Origin: Kribbella caucasensis | GTDB taxonomy: Bacteria; Actinomycetota; Actinomycetes; Propionibacteriales; Kribbellaceae | DNA length: 64,000 bases | NCBI RefSeq assembly: GCF_004361855.1 | Contig: NZ_SNWQ01000009.1 | Coordinates: 1 to 64,000, forward strand | Direction: 5' to 3' | In this document: in pieces, positions 7,640 through 16,794 of the stretch | Layout of the letters: each line of letters opens with the position of its first letter | How positions within the stretch are numbered: position 1 is the stretch's first letter | Program-made: the position numbers and the translations under genes | The notes under the pieces: model-generated | Database searches by the model: none | The model's input: only the letters and a program-made list of their open reading frames with translations | Told to the model about the DNA's origin: nothing

Positions 7640-8590
7640 ATGACAGATCTTGGTCTGCTGACGGTCGGCCGGGTCGGGGTCGACCTGTATCCGCAGCAGG
7701 CGGGTCCGCTGAAGGACGTGACATCGTTCGGCCGGTACCTGGGCGGCACGGCGACCAACGTCGCTGTCGGCGCCGCCCGGCTGGGACGCCGTACCGCCGT
7801 ACTCACGAAAGTGGGGGCGGACGGGTTCGGCGACTACGTGCGCGAGGCGCTGAGCGAGTTCGGTGTCGACCCGTCGTACGTCGGAACTTCGCCCGAACTG
7901 CTGACACCGGTCGTGTTCTGCGAGTTGAACCCTCCCGAGGACCCGCCGCTGTTGTTCTATCGACGGCCGGTTGCTCCGGACCTGACCCTCACGTCGGACG
8001 ACGTGCCCTGGGACCTGGTACGGGAGGTTCCGGTGTTGTGGGTCACCGGTACCGGCGTCAGTGTCGAGCCTGCCCGCAGCACACAGCTGGCAATGCTCGA
8101 GCACCGCGGCCGGCGACGGTGGACGGTGCTCGACCTCGACTGGCGTCCCATGTTCTGGTCTTCTCCCGAGCAGGCCCGACCCGAGTACGACCCGATGCTC
8201 GATCTGGTGACTGTTGTCGTCGGCAACCGTGCGGAGGTCGAGATCGCCACCGGAACCGCTGCCCCCGAACTGGCCGCCGATCGGCTGCTGGATCGCGGCG
8301 TGGAGCTGGCGATGGTGAAGCTGGGTGCTCGCGGCGTGCTGGTCGCCACTCCCGACGAGCGGTCCGTCGTGCCGCCGCATCGGGTCGAGGTGGTGTGCGG
8401 ACTCGGCGCGGGCGACGCGTTCGGTGGAGCACTCGTACATGGTCTCCTGGCCGGATGGCCGGCGACCCGGATCGCCGAATACGCCAATGCGGCCGGCGCA
8501 CTGGTCGCATCTCGTCTTGCTTGTGCCGACGCCATGCCCGCCGCGGCTGAGCTTGATGCTCTGCTCGCATCCCAAGGAGTGAGAGCGTGA
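7640..8590 (+). CDS. iolC: 5-dehydro-2-deoxygluconokinase (PfkB family)
   Basis: About 316 residues. The PfkB N-terminal signature GGTATNVAVGAARLG lies near residue 35 and the C-terminal GLGAGDAFGGALVHG near 254-268, with the catalytic aspartate in GAGD. IolC phosphorylates 2-deoxy-5-keto-gluconate. ATG at 7640 or the adjacent GTG at 7637 may start translation; the ribosome site is weak, so coupling to the upstream gene, which ends at 7630, is likely. The stop overlaps the next start in the form GTGA. Confidence 0.85.
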   Translation: MTDLGLLTVGRVGVDLYPQQAGPLKDVTSFGRYLGGTATNVAVGAARLGRRTAVLTKVGADGFGDYVREALSEFGVDPSYVGTSPELLTPVVFCELNPPEDPPLLFYRRPVAPDLTLTSDDVPWDLVREVPVLWVTGTGVSVEPARSTQLAMLEHRGRRRWTVLDLDWRPMFWSSPEQARPEYDPMLDLVTVVVGNRAEVEIATGTAAPELAADRLLDRGVELAMVKLGARGVLVATPDERSVVPPHRVEVVCGLGAGDAFGGALVHGLLAGWPATRIAEYANAAGALVASRLACADAMPAAAELDALLASQGVRA

Positions 8591-9501
8591 CAGGTCCTCT
8601 GCTCGACGCGGACCGGTGGCGCCGGCTGCTGCGCACTCGCGCGACCGATCCGTACGCAGTGAAGCGGGCCTACGCGACCCGGACCCAGCCGGAGCGAGTA
8701 CTCAGCCCGCGCGGGACATTGTTCTTGGTGGCCGCGGATCATCCCGCCCGCGGTGCGTTGGCGGCTGGTGCGAACACGATGGCAATGGCCGATCGGCGCT
8801 CGCTGCTGGCGCGGCTGGTCGAGGCGCTCGAACATCCCGATGTCGATGGAGTGCTGGGCAGCCCGGACATCGTCGAGGAGCTGCTGTTGCTCGGAGCGCT
8901 CGAGGGCAAGGTAGTGATCGGGTCGATGAATCGCGGCGGTCTCGACGGTGCTACCTGGACGATGGACGACCGGTTCACCGGGTACGACGCGGCCGGCATC
9001 GCGGACTGCGGTTTGCAGGGCGGGAAGATGCTGCTGCGGATCGACGACACGGATCCGTCGACCGCGGGCACCATCGAAGCGTGCGCGCAGGCGGTGTCCG
9101 AACTGGCCGTCTGCGGGCTGATGGCAATGATCGAGCCGCTGCCGTATCACCGCGACGACGACGGCACACTGCGGTTGCGCAAGGATGCGCCCGCCCTGGC
9201 CCGTGCGATCGCTGTCGGCAGCGCGCTCGGCAGCACCAGCGCTCACACCTGGTTGAAGATGCCGTCCTGCGACGACCCGGTCACGGTGTTCGGTGCGACC
9301 ACGCTGCCCTGCGTCGTGCTCGGCGGGGTACCGAGCCTGGACCCCGCCAAGGACCTTGAATCCTGGGGCGCCGCTCTGAACCAGCCTGTGGTGCGTGGGC
9401 TCGTGGTCGGGCGGGCGCTGCTGTACCCGCCGGACGGCGACGTACGAGCGGCAGTGGACGCGGCCGCGAAGATCCTCAGTGCAGCGGAGGCGGCGGCATG
9501 A
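8587..9501 (+). CDS. (beta/alpha)8-barrel aldolase-like protein of inositol operons (Cgl0159 type)
   Basis: A 304-residue protein with GTG start overlapping the iolC stop. Segments LFLVAADHPARGAL, VDGVLGSPDIVEELL, GLMAMIEPLPYH and HTWLKMPSCDDPVTVFGATTLPCVVLGG are typical of class I aldolase barrels of the DeoC/LacD/Fba group. K at HTWLK is the candidate Schiff-base lysine. Position between iolC and iolD suggests cleavage of 2-deoxy-5-keto-gluconate-6-phosphate to malonate semialdehyde and dihydroxyacetone phosphate, the IolJ step. The reaction is inferred from context. Confidence 0.72.
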   Translation: MTGPLLDADRWRRLLRTRATDPYAVKRAYATRTQPERVLSPRGTLFLVAADHPARGALAAGANTMAMADRRSLLARLVEALEHPDVDGVLGSPDIVEELLLLGALEGKVVIGSMNRGGLDGATWTMDDRFTGYDAAGIADCGLQGGKMLLRIDDTDPSTAGTIEACAQAVSELAVCGLMAMIEPLPYHRDDDGTLRLRKDAPALARAIAVGSALGSTSAHTWLKMPSCDDPVTVFGATTLPCVVLGGVPSLDPAKDLESWGAALNQPVVRGLVVGRALLYPPDGDVRAAVDAAAKILSAAEAAA

Positions 9502-11370
9502 GCGCGCTTCGCCTGACGACGGCGCAGGCGCTGGTTCGGTGGATGATCGCGCAGCGCTCGGAGCTCCTCGACGGGACCGAAGTACCTTTGTTTGCAGGGG
9601 TCTTCGGCATCTTCGGGCACGGCAACGTCCTCGGCCTGGGCACCGCTCTGTACGACGTCCAGGACGAGCTTCCGACCTGGCGTGGCCAGAACGAGCAGGG
9701 CATGGCTCTGGCGGCGGTTGCCTACGCGCGCGCAACCGACCGCCGGCAGGTCATGGCGGCAACCTCCTCCGTCGGACCTGGCGCGCTCAACATGGTCACG
9801 GCCGCAGGAGTCGCCCACGCGAATCGCTTGCCGATATTGCTACTGCCAGGCGACACCTTCACAAGCCGCGCACCGGATCCCGTCCTGCAGCAGGTCGAGC
9901 ACTTCGGCGACCCGACCACCACGGTCAACGACGCGTTCCGCCCGGTGTCGAGGTACTTCGACCGGATCACCCGCCCTGAGCAGCTCGTGACCACCTTGCC
10001 TCAGGTCGCCCGCGTCCTCACCGATCCGGCTGACGCGGGTCCCGTCGTCCTGGCGCTGCCGCAAGACGTGCAGGCCGAGGAGTACGACTTCCCGATCGCG
10101 ATGTTCCAGCACCGGCTTCACGTCGTGGACCGGCCTCGCCCGGACCGCGACGCGCTCGCATCCGCGGCCGCCGTACTGCGAACCGCACAGCGACCGCTGC
10201 TCGTTCTCGGCGGAGGCGCGCGCTATTCCGGCGCTGCCCGCGAAGCGCTCGCTTTCGCCGAAGCGCACCACCTGCCGGTCGTGGAGACCGTGGCCGGGCG
10301 CACCCTGGTGCCACATGACCACCATCTGTACGGCGGGGCGCTCGGCATCATCGGCTCCACCAGCGCCAACAACCTCGCCGTGGCGGCAGACGTCGTACTC
10401 GCCGTCGGCACACGTCTACAGGACTTCACCACGTCGTCGTGGACCGGCTTCGCCGCGGACGCGCGGATCATCACCGTGAACACCGCTCGCTTCGATGCGG
10501 TCAAGCACGCCGCCCGGGCGGTGGTCGGCGACGCCCGCGAAACCCTCGACGAGCTCACCGCGAACCTCGCCGGCTGGACCGCGCCGACCGCCTGGATGGC
10601 ACGGGCAGCCGAAGAGAAGGCGACCTGGGACGCCCAGATCGACCAGTTGCGTACCGGCGGCGGACCCCTCACCTACGCGCAGGTCGTTGGCGCCGTGAAC
10701 GATGCCAGGCCCGGACGACTACGTCCTCACCGCTTCCGGCGGCATGCCCGGCGAAATCCACGGTGGCTGGCGCACCGGCGACGTCAAGCCCGGCACCACC
10801 TCCGGCGCCACCATGGACCTCGAATACGGCTTCTCCTGCATGGGGTACGAGGTCGTCGCGCCCTGGGGTGCGGCCATGGCTCGCGCGACGACCCATCCCG
10901 ACGGCCTCGTCACCGCGCTCTTCGGCGACGGCTCCTACCTGATGCTCAACTCGGAGCTCTACTCCGCCGCCTTCTCCGGCCACCCGTACGTCGCCGTACT
11001 GTGCGACAACGGCGGGTACGCCGTCATCCACCGCCTGCAAACCAACCAAGGCGCCGCCGGGTTCAACAACCTGCTGACCGATTCCCGTGGACCGGGGGCC
11101 GACGGCCTCCGCGTCGACTTCGCCGGCCACACGAAAGCCCTCGGCTGCACAGTCGAACACGTCACGGAAGGCACCGACGCCTTCCGCGCGGCCTACCAAC
11201 GAGCTCGGCAGGCAGCCCGGACCACCAACCGCCCCGCTGTCGTCGTCTGTCACACGCACCCGTCGTCCTGGACCGAGGCCGGCGCCTGGTGGGAAACCGG
11301 CGTACCCGAGGTGCTGGCCGGTCGCACCGGCTACGAGGACGGCAAGGCGCGGCAGGTTCGGTGGTTGTGA
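9498..11370 (+). pseudogene. iolD: IolD, trihydroxycyclohexane-1,2-dione hydrolase, with a one-base frameshift
   Basis: A thiamine-diphosphate enzyme of about 623 residues in two frames. The first (from ATG 9498, overlapping the previous stop) carries the catalytic-type glutamate E66 in WRGQNEQGMA and the pyrimidine-binding domain. Near 10714 the frame is lost, and the second frame continues DDYVLTASGGMPGEIHGGW...LFGDGSYLMLNSE, the ThDP/Mg-binding GDG-N motif, to 11370. Deleting one G at 10714-10715 joins the halves exactly at the expected ARPDDYV sequence. IolD opens the inositol-derived ring. As with iolH, this is either an inactivating mutation or a base-call error. Confidence 0.8.
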
Positions 11371-11411
11371 AGGATTAACCTCCTACAGTGGTGGCGAGCG
11401 AAGGAGGACCG

Positions 11412-12473
11412 ATGAGCAGCGACGCGGCCGAGACGCCTCGTCCGCCGACAATGGCCGACGTCGCGGCTCATCTCGGCGTCTCACGTCAGCTCGTCTCGAT
11501 CGTCCTGCGCGACCAGCCCGGGGCCAGCGACGAGACCCGCCGCCGAGTGCGCGAGGCTGCCCGAGAGCTCGGCTTCAGTCCACACGGCGGTGCCAGGTCG
11601 CTGCGCCGAGCGCGCAGCAAGGATCTCGGCGTGATCTTCGCCCCGGCCCACTCCACCGAGCCCGAGATCGTCGAAGCCATCTACCCGGCGGCCGCGGCCC
11701 GAGGGTACGACGTCGTGCTCAGCGCCGAGACGGCGACTCGGAGTACCGAGCAGGCGGTCGAGGAGCTGCTGGGCCACCGCTGCGCTGCGCTCATCGTCAT
11801 TGGCTCCGACCTCAAGCACGCCGGACTCAAGGCGGTTGCCGAGCGAAGTCTCGTACCGCTGGTCGACGTCGGCTACGGCCGGCGCAACCAGTTCTACGAC
11901 GTCGTACGGTCGTCCGGCGACAAGGGGATCGAGGAGCTCGTCGAGTACCTCGTGGAGCTCGGGCACCGGCAGATCGCGTACGTCGATCCCGCGTCGATGC
12001 CGCCCGGCAGCCTGCGCCGCCGGGGTTACGAGCGTGCGGTCAAGCGCCTGGACCTGCAGAGCGACATCGTGTCCGTGCCGGGCGACTACACCGAGGCCAG
12101 CTACTTCGACGAAGTGGGAACCGCTGCCGGACGAACCCTCCTCGCACGGCGTCGGCTGCCGACCGCCGTGATCGCGCCCAACGACGACACCGCCGTTGGC
12201 CTTCTGCACACCCTGATCCGCATCGGAGTACGCGTTCCCGAAGATGTGTCGGTCGCCGGCTTCGACGACGCGCCGATCGCGCGGTTGTCCTCGGTGGACC
12301 TGACCAGCGTGCGACAAGATCCCGAACTCATGGGCGTCTCCGCTGTCGAGGCCGCCGTACGCCGAATCGAGAAGCGGGAGGAGCGACCCCGCGAGACCGT
12401 GGTCGAGACCTCCCTGGTCGTCCGGAGCAGCACCGCCGCACCCAGTCGACGTCAGCGTCCGTCACGGCGATGA
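11412..12473 (+). CDS. LacI-family transcriptional regulator, probable iol repressor
   Basis: A 353-residue LacI-type repressor. The N-terminal helix-turn-helix is TMADVAAHLGVSRQLVSIVL, followed by the hinge and a periplasmic-binding-protein-like domain with the C-terminal signature VAPEDVSVAGFDDAPIA-like (seen as PEDVSVAGFDDAPIA). Start ATG 11412 has AAGGAGG at 11401-11407. It lies 41 bp after iolD on the same strand, so it is either the last gene of the operon (autoregulated) or has a short promoter of its own. The natural target is the ACTAGCACGTGCTAGT set at 3151-3290, with an inositol-pathway intermediate as inducer; both are inference. Confidence 0.85.
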   Translation: MSSDAAETPRPPTMADVAAHLGVSRQLVSIVLRDQPGASDETRRRVREAARELGFSPHGGARSLRRARSKDLGVIFAPAHSTEPEIVEAIYPAAAARGYDVVLSAETATRSTEQAVEELLGHRCAALIVIGSDLKHAGLKAVAERSLVPLVDVGYGRRNQFYDVVRSSGDKGIEELVEYLVELGHRQIAYVDPASMPPGSLRRRGYERAVKRLDLQSDIVSVPGDYTEASYFDEVGTAAGRTLLARRRLPTAVIAPNDDTAVGLLHTLIRIGVRVPEDVSVAGFDDAPIARLSSVDLTSVRQDPELMGVSAVEAAVRRIEKREERPRETVVETSLVVRSSTAAPSRRQRPSRR

Positions 12474-12587
12474 CGGCCGGTCTGCGCGACGTGATGGGAA
12501 GTCCTGCCTTCCCCTGTCGGTTCGCTCGTCGGTGGTACATCTGTCGAGTATCATCATAAGTATGAGCAGCGATGGCGGCGGCGTGCG

Positions 12588-13859
12588 ATGGTGAGGCCTG
12601 TCGTTTCGGCCAGGGACGGGCTGGTGCTCACGCACATCTTCGATCTGGTGCGGACGGGACGAGCGCGGACGCGGGCCGAGCTCGGGGACATGACCGGTCT
12701 CGGTCGCACGATCATCAACGACCGCTTGCAAGAAGGCATGGAGCTCGGCCTCCTGGCTGAAGGTGATCTGGTCCCTTCGGGTGGGGGCCGTCCTTCGCGG
12801 ACGGTCCGCTTTCGCTCAGAGGCCGGGCTGCTGCTCGGTGCCTCACTCGGAGCGATGGAGTGCCGCGTCGGCCTCGCAACGCTCGACGGAGAGCTGCTCG
12901 CGACCGAGGTCGCCGATCTCGACATCAGTGGTGAACCGGACAGCGTGCTCGGACGGGTGAACGAGATGTTCGAGGACTTGTTGGCGCGAGCGCCAAAAGG
13001 TCGTGCCCCTGTGTGGGGGATCGGTATCGGTGTTCCCGGACCGGTCGACTTCCGGACCGGTCGCGTGGTCGCGCCGCCGAGTATGCCGGGTTGGGACGGT
13101 TTCGAGATCCGTGGCTGGTTCAGGTCCCGCTACGAGGCGCCCGTCTGGGTGGACAACGAGGTCAACCTGATGGCCTTCGGTGAGTGGGACCGCGCCGAGC
13201 CTGATGACAGTCGGGATCTACTGTTCGTCAAGGTCGGTACCGGAATCGGCAGCGGACTGGTAGCCGGTGGCCGACTCCATCGGGGGGTCAGTGGAGCGGC
13301 CGGTGACATCGGCCATATTCGCGTGACCGACGACCCTCAGGCGATCTGCCGTTGCGGCAAGACGGGGTGTCTGGAGGCGGTGGCAAGCGGTTGGGCCCTC
13401 GTTCGGCAGTTGACCGCGGCCGCGGAGTCGGGGGAGAGCAGCTTCCTCGCTGCGCGGCTGGCGAAGCGTGGGCGCCTGACGTCTGAGGACATCGGCGATG
13501 CTGCTGCGAGTGGTGACCCCAGCGCCGGGGAGGCTGTGGCGCGAGGAGCGGCTCAGGTCGGACGTACGGTCGCCGGCATCGTCAACTTCGCCAACCCGGG
13601 CCGACTCGTTCTCGGCGGTGGCGTCCTGCGAATCGGGGACTTGTTCTTCGAGACCTTCCGTGACTGCGTCCTGGAGGGAGCCATTGAGCTCGCCAGTCGT
13701 GGGCTGAGCATCCGCAAGGCCTCGCTGAACTTCGACGAAGGCGTGTACGGCGCGGTCTCGCTCGCGATGCACCGCCTCTTCAACCGTGACGCACTCAACG
13801 TGTGGATTACCAACGGCTCGCCGGTGGGGTCGGCGATCCGGCTGCAGCGCGCCAGCTGA
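12588..13859 (+). CDS. ROK-family transcriptional regulator
   Basis: A 423-residue NagC/XylR-type protein. The first ~75 residues form a winged helix (RTRAELGDMTGLGRTIINDRL). Then comes an actin-like sugar-kinase-fold domain with IGIGVPGPVD, VKVGTGIGSGLVAGG, the zinc motif CRCGKTGCLE and VNFANPGRLVLGGG. Such proteins repress sugar operons until a sugar or sugar phosphate binds. No ribosome site precedes ATG 12588. The gene is isolated: lacI ends 114 bp upstream and the next gene is convergent. Targets are unknown; the importer operon at 16.8 kb is a candidate. Confidence 0.85.
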   Translation: MVRPVVSARDGLVLTHIFDLVRTGRARTRAELGDMTGLGRTIINDRLQEGMELGLLAEGDLVPSGGGRPSRTVRFRSEAGLLLGASLGAMECRVGLATLDGELLATEVADLDISGEPDSVLGRVNEMFEDLLARAPKGRAPVWGIGIGVPGPVDFRTGRVVAPPSMPGWDGFEIRGWFRSRYEAPVWVDNEVNLMAFGEWDRAEPDDSRDLLFVKVGTGIGSGLVAGGRLHRGVSGAAGDIGHIRVTDDPQAICRCGKTGCLEAVASGWALVRQLTAAAESGESSFLAARLAKRGRLTSEDIGDAAASGDPSAGEAVARGAAQVGRTVAGIVNFANPGRLVLGGGVLRIGDLFFETFRDCVLEGAIELASRGLSIRKASLNFDEGVYGAVSLAMHRLFNRDALNVWITNGSPVGSAIRLQRAS

Positions 13860-13866
13860 CCCGGCC

Positions 13867-14997
13867 CTACTGCGGCGGGCCGGAGCCCAATCGGCTTGCG
13901 AACCAGTCAGCCATCACCGCGTCGCGCTCCTGCGCGTGGTTGTAGAGCGTGTGTTCACCATCGGGCCAGATCAGCAGGGACGAGTCGTGATGGGAGCTTC
14001 CGGCCATGAATCGGCTGGCGTTGTCCTGGGTCACCAGGGCGTCGGCGACGCCGTGCAGAAGCAGCAGTGGGGCGGACATGCTGTGACGGTCGGGGAGGAA
14101 GGCGAGTCGACCGAGCGCCTCGTTGGCTCGGCTGGAGTCCGTCGTACCGACGAAGGCGAAGATCTGCTCGCGTGCTGTACGGATGTCGGGCAGTTCGAGA
14201 GTCGACGGCGCGCAATTGATCGCGCACGCCGACACGAGTTTGTTGCCTGCGGCAACGCGGGCTGCGATCATGCCGCCGAAACTGTTGCCGTAGACGCCGA
14301 CCGGTGCATCGGTGAGGCGTCGGTCGGTTGCCGCGAACTCGACGAAGCGGTCGTAGCCGGTCAGGGTGGCCTCCGCGCCATAGATGCGTGAGGTGAGGCG
14401 GGTGCTGCCTTGACCGGGGCCTTCGGCAAGGATGCAGGCCAGGCCCCTGGCCGTCAGAGCTTCGGCGGCTGAGAGGTAAGCCGCGCCCCAACCGCTGAGC
14501 CCGCCCCACGCGACGACGGTGCCGGTGACGGTGTCGTCGGGAAGGACGAGCCAGCCCTCGAGCGTCCCGTCGGCGTAGTCGATTCGCAAGCGCTCCAATC
14601 CGCCGCGATGGATCGCGTAGCGGCCGACAGCGCTTTGGAACTCTTCGTACAGGACACGTTTCTGTGGTTCGTCGAAGGTGATAGGTATCTGGGCGACGTT
14701 GAGTGCTGCCGCGGCCGCCAGCGCGGCGTCGCGAGCGGTGACGCCTCGGCCTCGATTCGCGGCTTGATCGGAACGAGCCAGTTGGCGGCGGCCGATCTCA
14801 GTGGCCGCGCTCGTCCAGTCCTCCCCGTTGGCGGTGCGCCAGAGGAGTTCTCGCGCGTCGGCGGGCTCCATCCCGTAGTCGGTGATCCGGGTGTACGGCA
14901 TGGCGCGGTGCCACTCCCGCGCCGGGTCGTTCAACTCGGCTGGGTCTGGTACTGATCCGCCTAAGGTGACTGATGTCGGTCGGTGCAGCGGCGCCAT
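13867..14997 (-). CDS. Alpha/beta hydrolase resembling 2,6-dihydroxypseudooxynicotine hydrolase / FrsA type
   Basis: About 376 residues: an N-terminal helical extension of ~140 residues precedes a classical alpha/beta-hydrolase core. The nucleophile is in VYGNSFGGMIAA, the acid probably in GVADALVTQD and the histidine in GEHTLYNH. This two-part layout is that of the 2,6-dihydroxypseudooxynicotine hydrolase (a C-C bond hydrolase) and related esterases. Start is ATG 14997 or GTG 15003; the latter overlaps the stop of the flavin hydroxylase, showing tight coupling. Together the two suggest hydroxylation and then hydrolytic cleavage of an aromatic compound. Confidence 0.75.
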   Translation of the reverse strand: MAPLHRPTSVTLGGSVPDPAELNDPAREWHRAMPYTRITDYGMEPADARELLWRTANGEDWTSAATEIGRRQLARSDQAANRGRGVTARDAALAAAAALNVAQIPITFDEPQKRVLYEEFQSAVGRYAIHRGGLERLRIDYADGTLEGWLVLPDDTVTGTVVAWGGLSGWGAAYLSAAEALTARGLACILAEGPGQGSTRLTSRIYGAEATLTGYDRFVEFAATDRRLTDAPVGVYGNSFGGMIAARVAAGNKLVSACAINCAPSTLELPDIRTAREQIFAFVGTTDSSRANEALGRLAFLPDRHSMSAPLLLLHGVADALVTQDNASRFMAGSSHHDSSLLIWPDGEHTLYNHAQERDAVMADWFASRLGSGPPQ

Positions 14998-14999
14998 CG

Positions 15000-16538
15000 T
15001 CACGGAGCAGCCACGCGTCCGTGGAGGGCGACGCCCAGACTTTGGATGAGGTCCGATGCTTCGGCCGCGGCCGCCACTCCGTAGACGATGTGATCGGGGC
15101 GAATGAGAGCGACGGCTGCACGGTTCTCCTCCAGGAGTTGTGTGTAGCGGCCCTCCTCGTCCGTTGCCGACCCGAGGTCGAGGACCTTGACGTCCAACGC
15201 TGTGAGCACTTGGCGGTCGTCCTCGGTGATCGCCGCGAGCCCGTCCGAGGTCGCGATCAGGCGGAAGCCGCCACCGAGCACATCATCACCGCGACCGCTC
15301 CGCCCGTCGATGGTCAGCCGCCCTTGCGGTGCCACCGTGCCCGCGGCCTCGTCATCGCTGTGCAGAACACCGTCGAGCAGCCGAGGGAACGGGGCGGGGC
15401 CGGCAGCGGATCCGTCGAGGAACGCCTTGTCCCTGGCGGCTGCGGCCTCCGGATCCGTGGTGTTCGCTATGCGTCCGAGTGCTATCGACGACTGAACCAC
15501 GAAGTCGGCGTGAGGCCGGCGCTCCGATTCGTAGGTGTCGAGCACTTGCCGGCCGGCCAAGCCGCGAAGCACCAGGTCGAGTTTCCAGGCGAGGTTCGCC
15601 GCGTCACGGACGCCGGAGCAAGCGCCCTGCCCGAGATAGGGCGGCATGGTGTGTGCGGCATCGCCGGCGATGAAGACCCGGTCCGATCGCCACTGGTCGG
15701 CCACTCGCCCGGTGAAGGCGTAGCGCAGATAGCGGAGCGGACGAAGGTCCTGCGGGCCCAAGCCATGCGTCTGTTCCAGCCAAGCCCAGCAGGTGGAGAT
15801 GTCCGCGAACTTCTCCGGGTCCTCGCCGGGCAGGACGGCGAACTCGAATCGCTGGCGGGTTCGTCCGATGCCCATGTACATGTGGCCGCGCGCCGGATCG
15901 CAGTACTGCTTGGCGAGCGCGAACGTCTCCGGCATCGGACGTAACCACTCCGCGTCGAACGTGACCCACGTTTCGTGGAAGTCGTACTCGGTCACGGGAA
16001 CGCCCAGTGCGGCACGCACGCTGCTGCGGTTCCCGTCGCATCCGATGACGTACTTCGCCGCCACGACCTCGGCTCTGGACTCGTCCGCGTGGCGGTCGAC
16101 GAACGGGGCGACGGTGATCCGTACGTCGCTGGTTTCCTGAGCGAGCCCGGTGAGAATCCACCCTTGGCGGAGCGTGACGTTGGGCAGGCTGCGTAGCCGC
16201 GCGTCGATCGCGACCTCGATGTCGGGCTGATAGATCGAGTTGTGCACGGGATAGCCCTGGTTCCCCATCGGGGTCGCCATGGACAGCAGCACGTCGTCAT
16301 CGCCGTTGACCCACTCGTAGACGGTCGGCGAGGAGTCCGCCAGCGCGCGATCGATGTCGCAGATCTCCTGGAGCGTGCGCGCGGTGTCGTCGTCGACGTG
16401 GGTCAGACGCGGAAGGCCGTACAGGCTCGGCCAGCGCTCGATGACGATCACCCGATGCCCGGCTTGGCCGAGCAGGGCCGCGGCGGTCATTCCAGTGGGA
16501 CCGTAACCGACGATCGCCACGTCGTAGGAGTTCTTCAC
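15000..16538 (-). CDS. FAD-dependent aromatic hydroxylase (MhpA-like, class A flavin monooxygenase)
   Basis: A 512-residue protein starting with GTG 16538 after a GTGGAG ribosome site. It has all three family fingerprints: VAIVGYGPTGMTAAALLG (FAD), YVIGCDGNRSSVR (DG motif) and FIAGDAAHTMPPYLGQG (GD motif), then a thioredoxin-like C-terminal domain. Closest in style to 3-(3-hydroxyphenyl)propionate hydroxylases, which use NAD(P)H and O2 to hydroxylate phenolic substrates. It is the first gene of a two-gene operon with the alpha/beta hydrolase, and diverges from the importer/C-glycoside operon across 256 bp, which hints that it handles the aglycone. Confidence 0.82.
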   Translation of the reverse strand: MKNSYDVAIVGYGPTGMTAAALLGQAGHRVIVIERWPSLYGLPRLTHVDDDTARTLQEICDIDRALADSSPTVYEWVNGDDDVLLSMATPMGNQGYPVHNSIYQPDIEVAIDARLRSLPNVTLRQGWILTGLAQETSDVRITVAPFVDRHADESRAEVVAAKYVIGCDGNRSSVRAALGVPVTEYDFHETWVTFDAEWLRPMPETFALAKQYCDPARGHMYMGIGRTRQRFEFAVLPGEDPEKFADISTCWAWLEQTHGLGPQDLRPLRYLRYAFTGRVADQWRSDRVFIAGDAAHTMPPYLGQGACSGVRDAANLAWKLDLVLRGLAGRQVLDTYESERRPHADFVVQSSIALGRIANTTDPEAAAARDKAFLDGSAAGPAPFPRLLDGVLHSDDEAAGTVAPQGRLTIDGRSGRGDDVLGGGFRLIATSDGLAAITEDDRQVLTALDVKVLDLGSATDEEGRYTQLLEENRAAVALIRPDHIVYGVAAAAEASDLIQSLGVALHGRVAAP

Positions 16539-16668
16539 AGTCTGTCTCCACGCGAAGGAAGAAGTTGGCGACCGATCGGTCCCGCCACTGACCGTGGCAG
16601 CGTAATCTTTTGCTGTTACTGAGCACAAGACTGAAGATGAGATCAGATCTACGATCAAGGCAGTAGAA

Positions 16669-16695
16669 AACTTACGCCTCTTCTTCTGTTGTCAA
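16669..16695 (-). promoter_or_regulatory. Possible promoter of the hydroxylase-hydrolase operon
   Basis: Reading the minus strand, TTGACA (complement of 16690-16695) is followed after a short 15-bp spacer by TAAGTT (complement of 16669-16674). The -35 is part of the odd palindrome GTTGTCAAC, which could be an operator. The rest of the 16539-16794 intergenic region shows only short inverted repeats such as AGATCAGATCT, with no firm assignment. Confidence 0.25.
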
Positions 16696-16794
16696 CGTGC
16701 AGAAGTGCTGCAATCATCAGATCGGTCGCCGACAGTCGGTGACCGGGCCCTGGTTCAGGGGCAGGGTGACAGCAAGCCCGAAAGGCTGAGCACC

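Noticed and set aside
10018..10325. Minus-strand open frames inside iolD
   Set aside because: Shadows; the plus strand carries clear ThDP-enzyme motifs.
12496..12513. GGGAAG-6-CTTCCC stem-loop after lacI
   Set aside because: Only a 6-bp stem with no U-tract; too weak to call a terminator.
16638..16660. AGATCAGATCT palindrome upstream of the binding-protein gene
   Set aside because: Too short and common to call an operator without comparison sequences.
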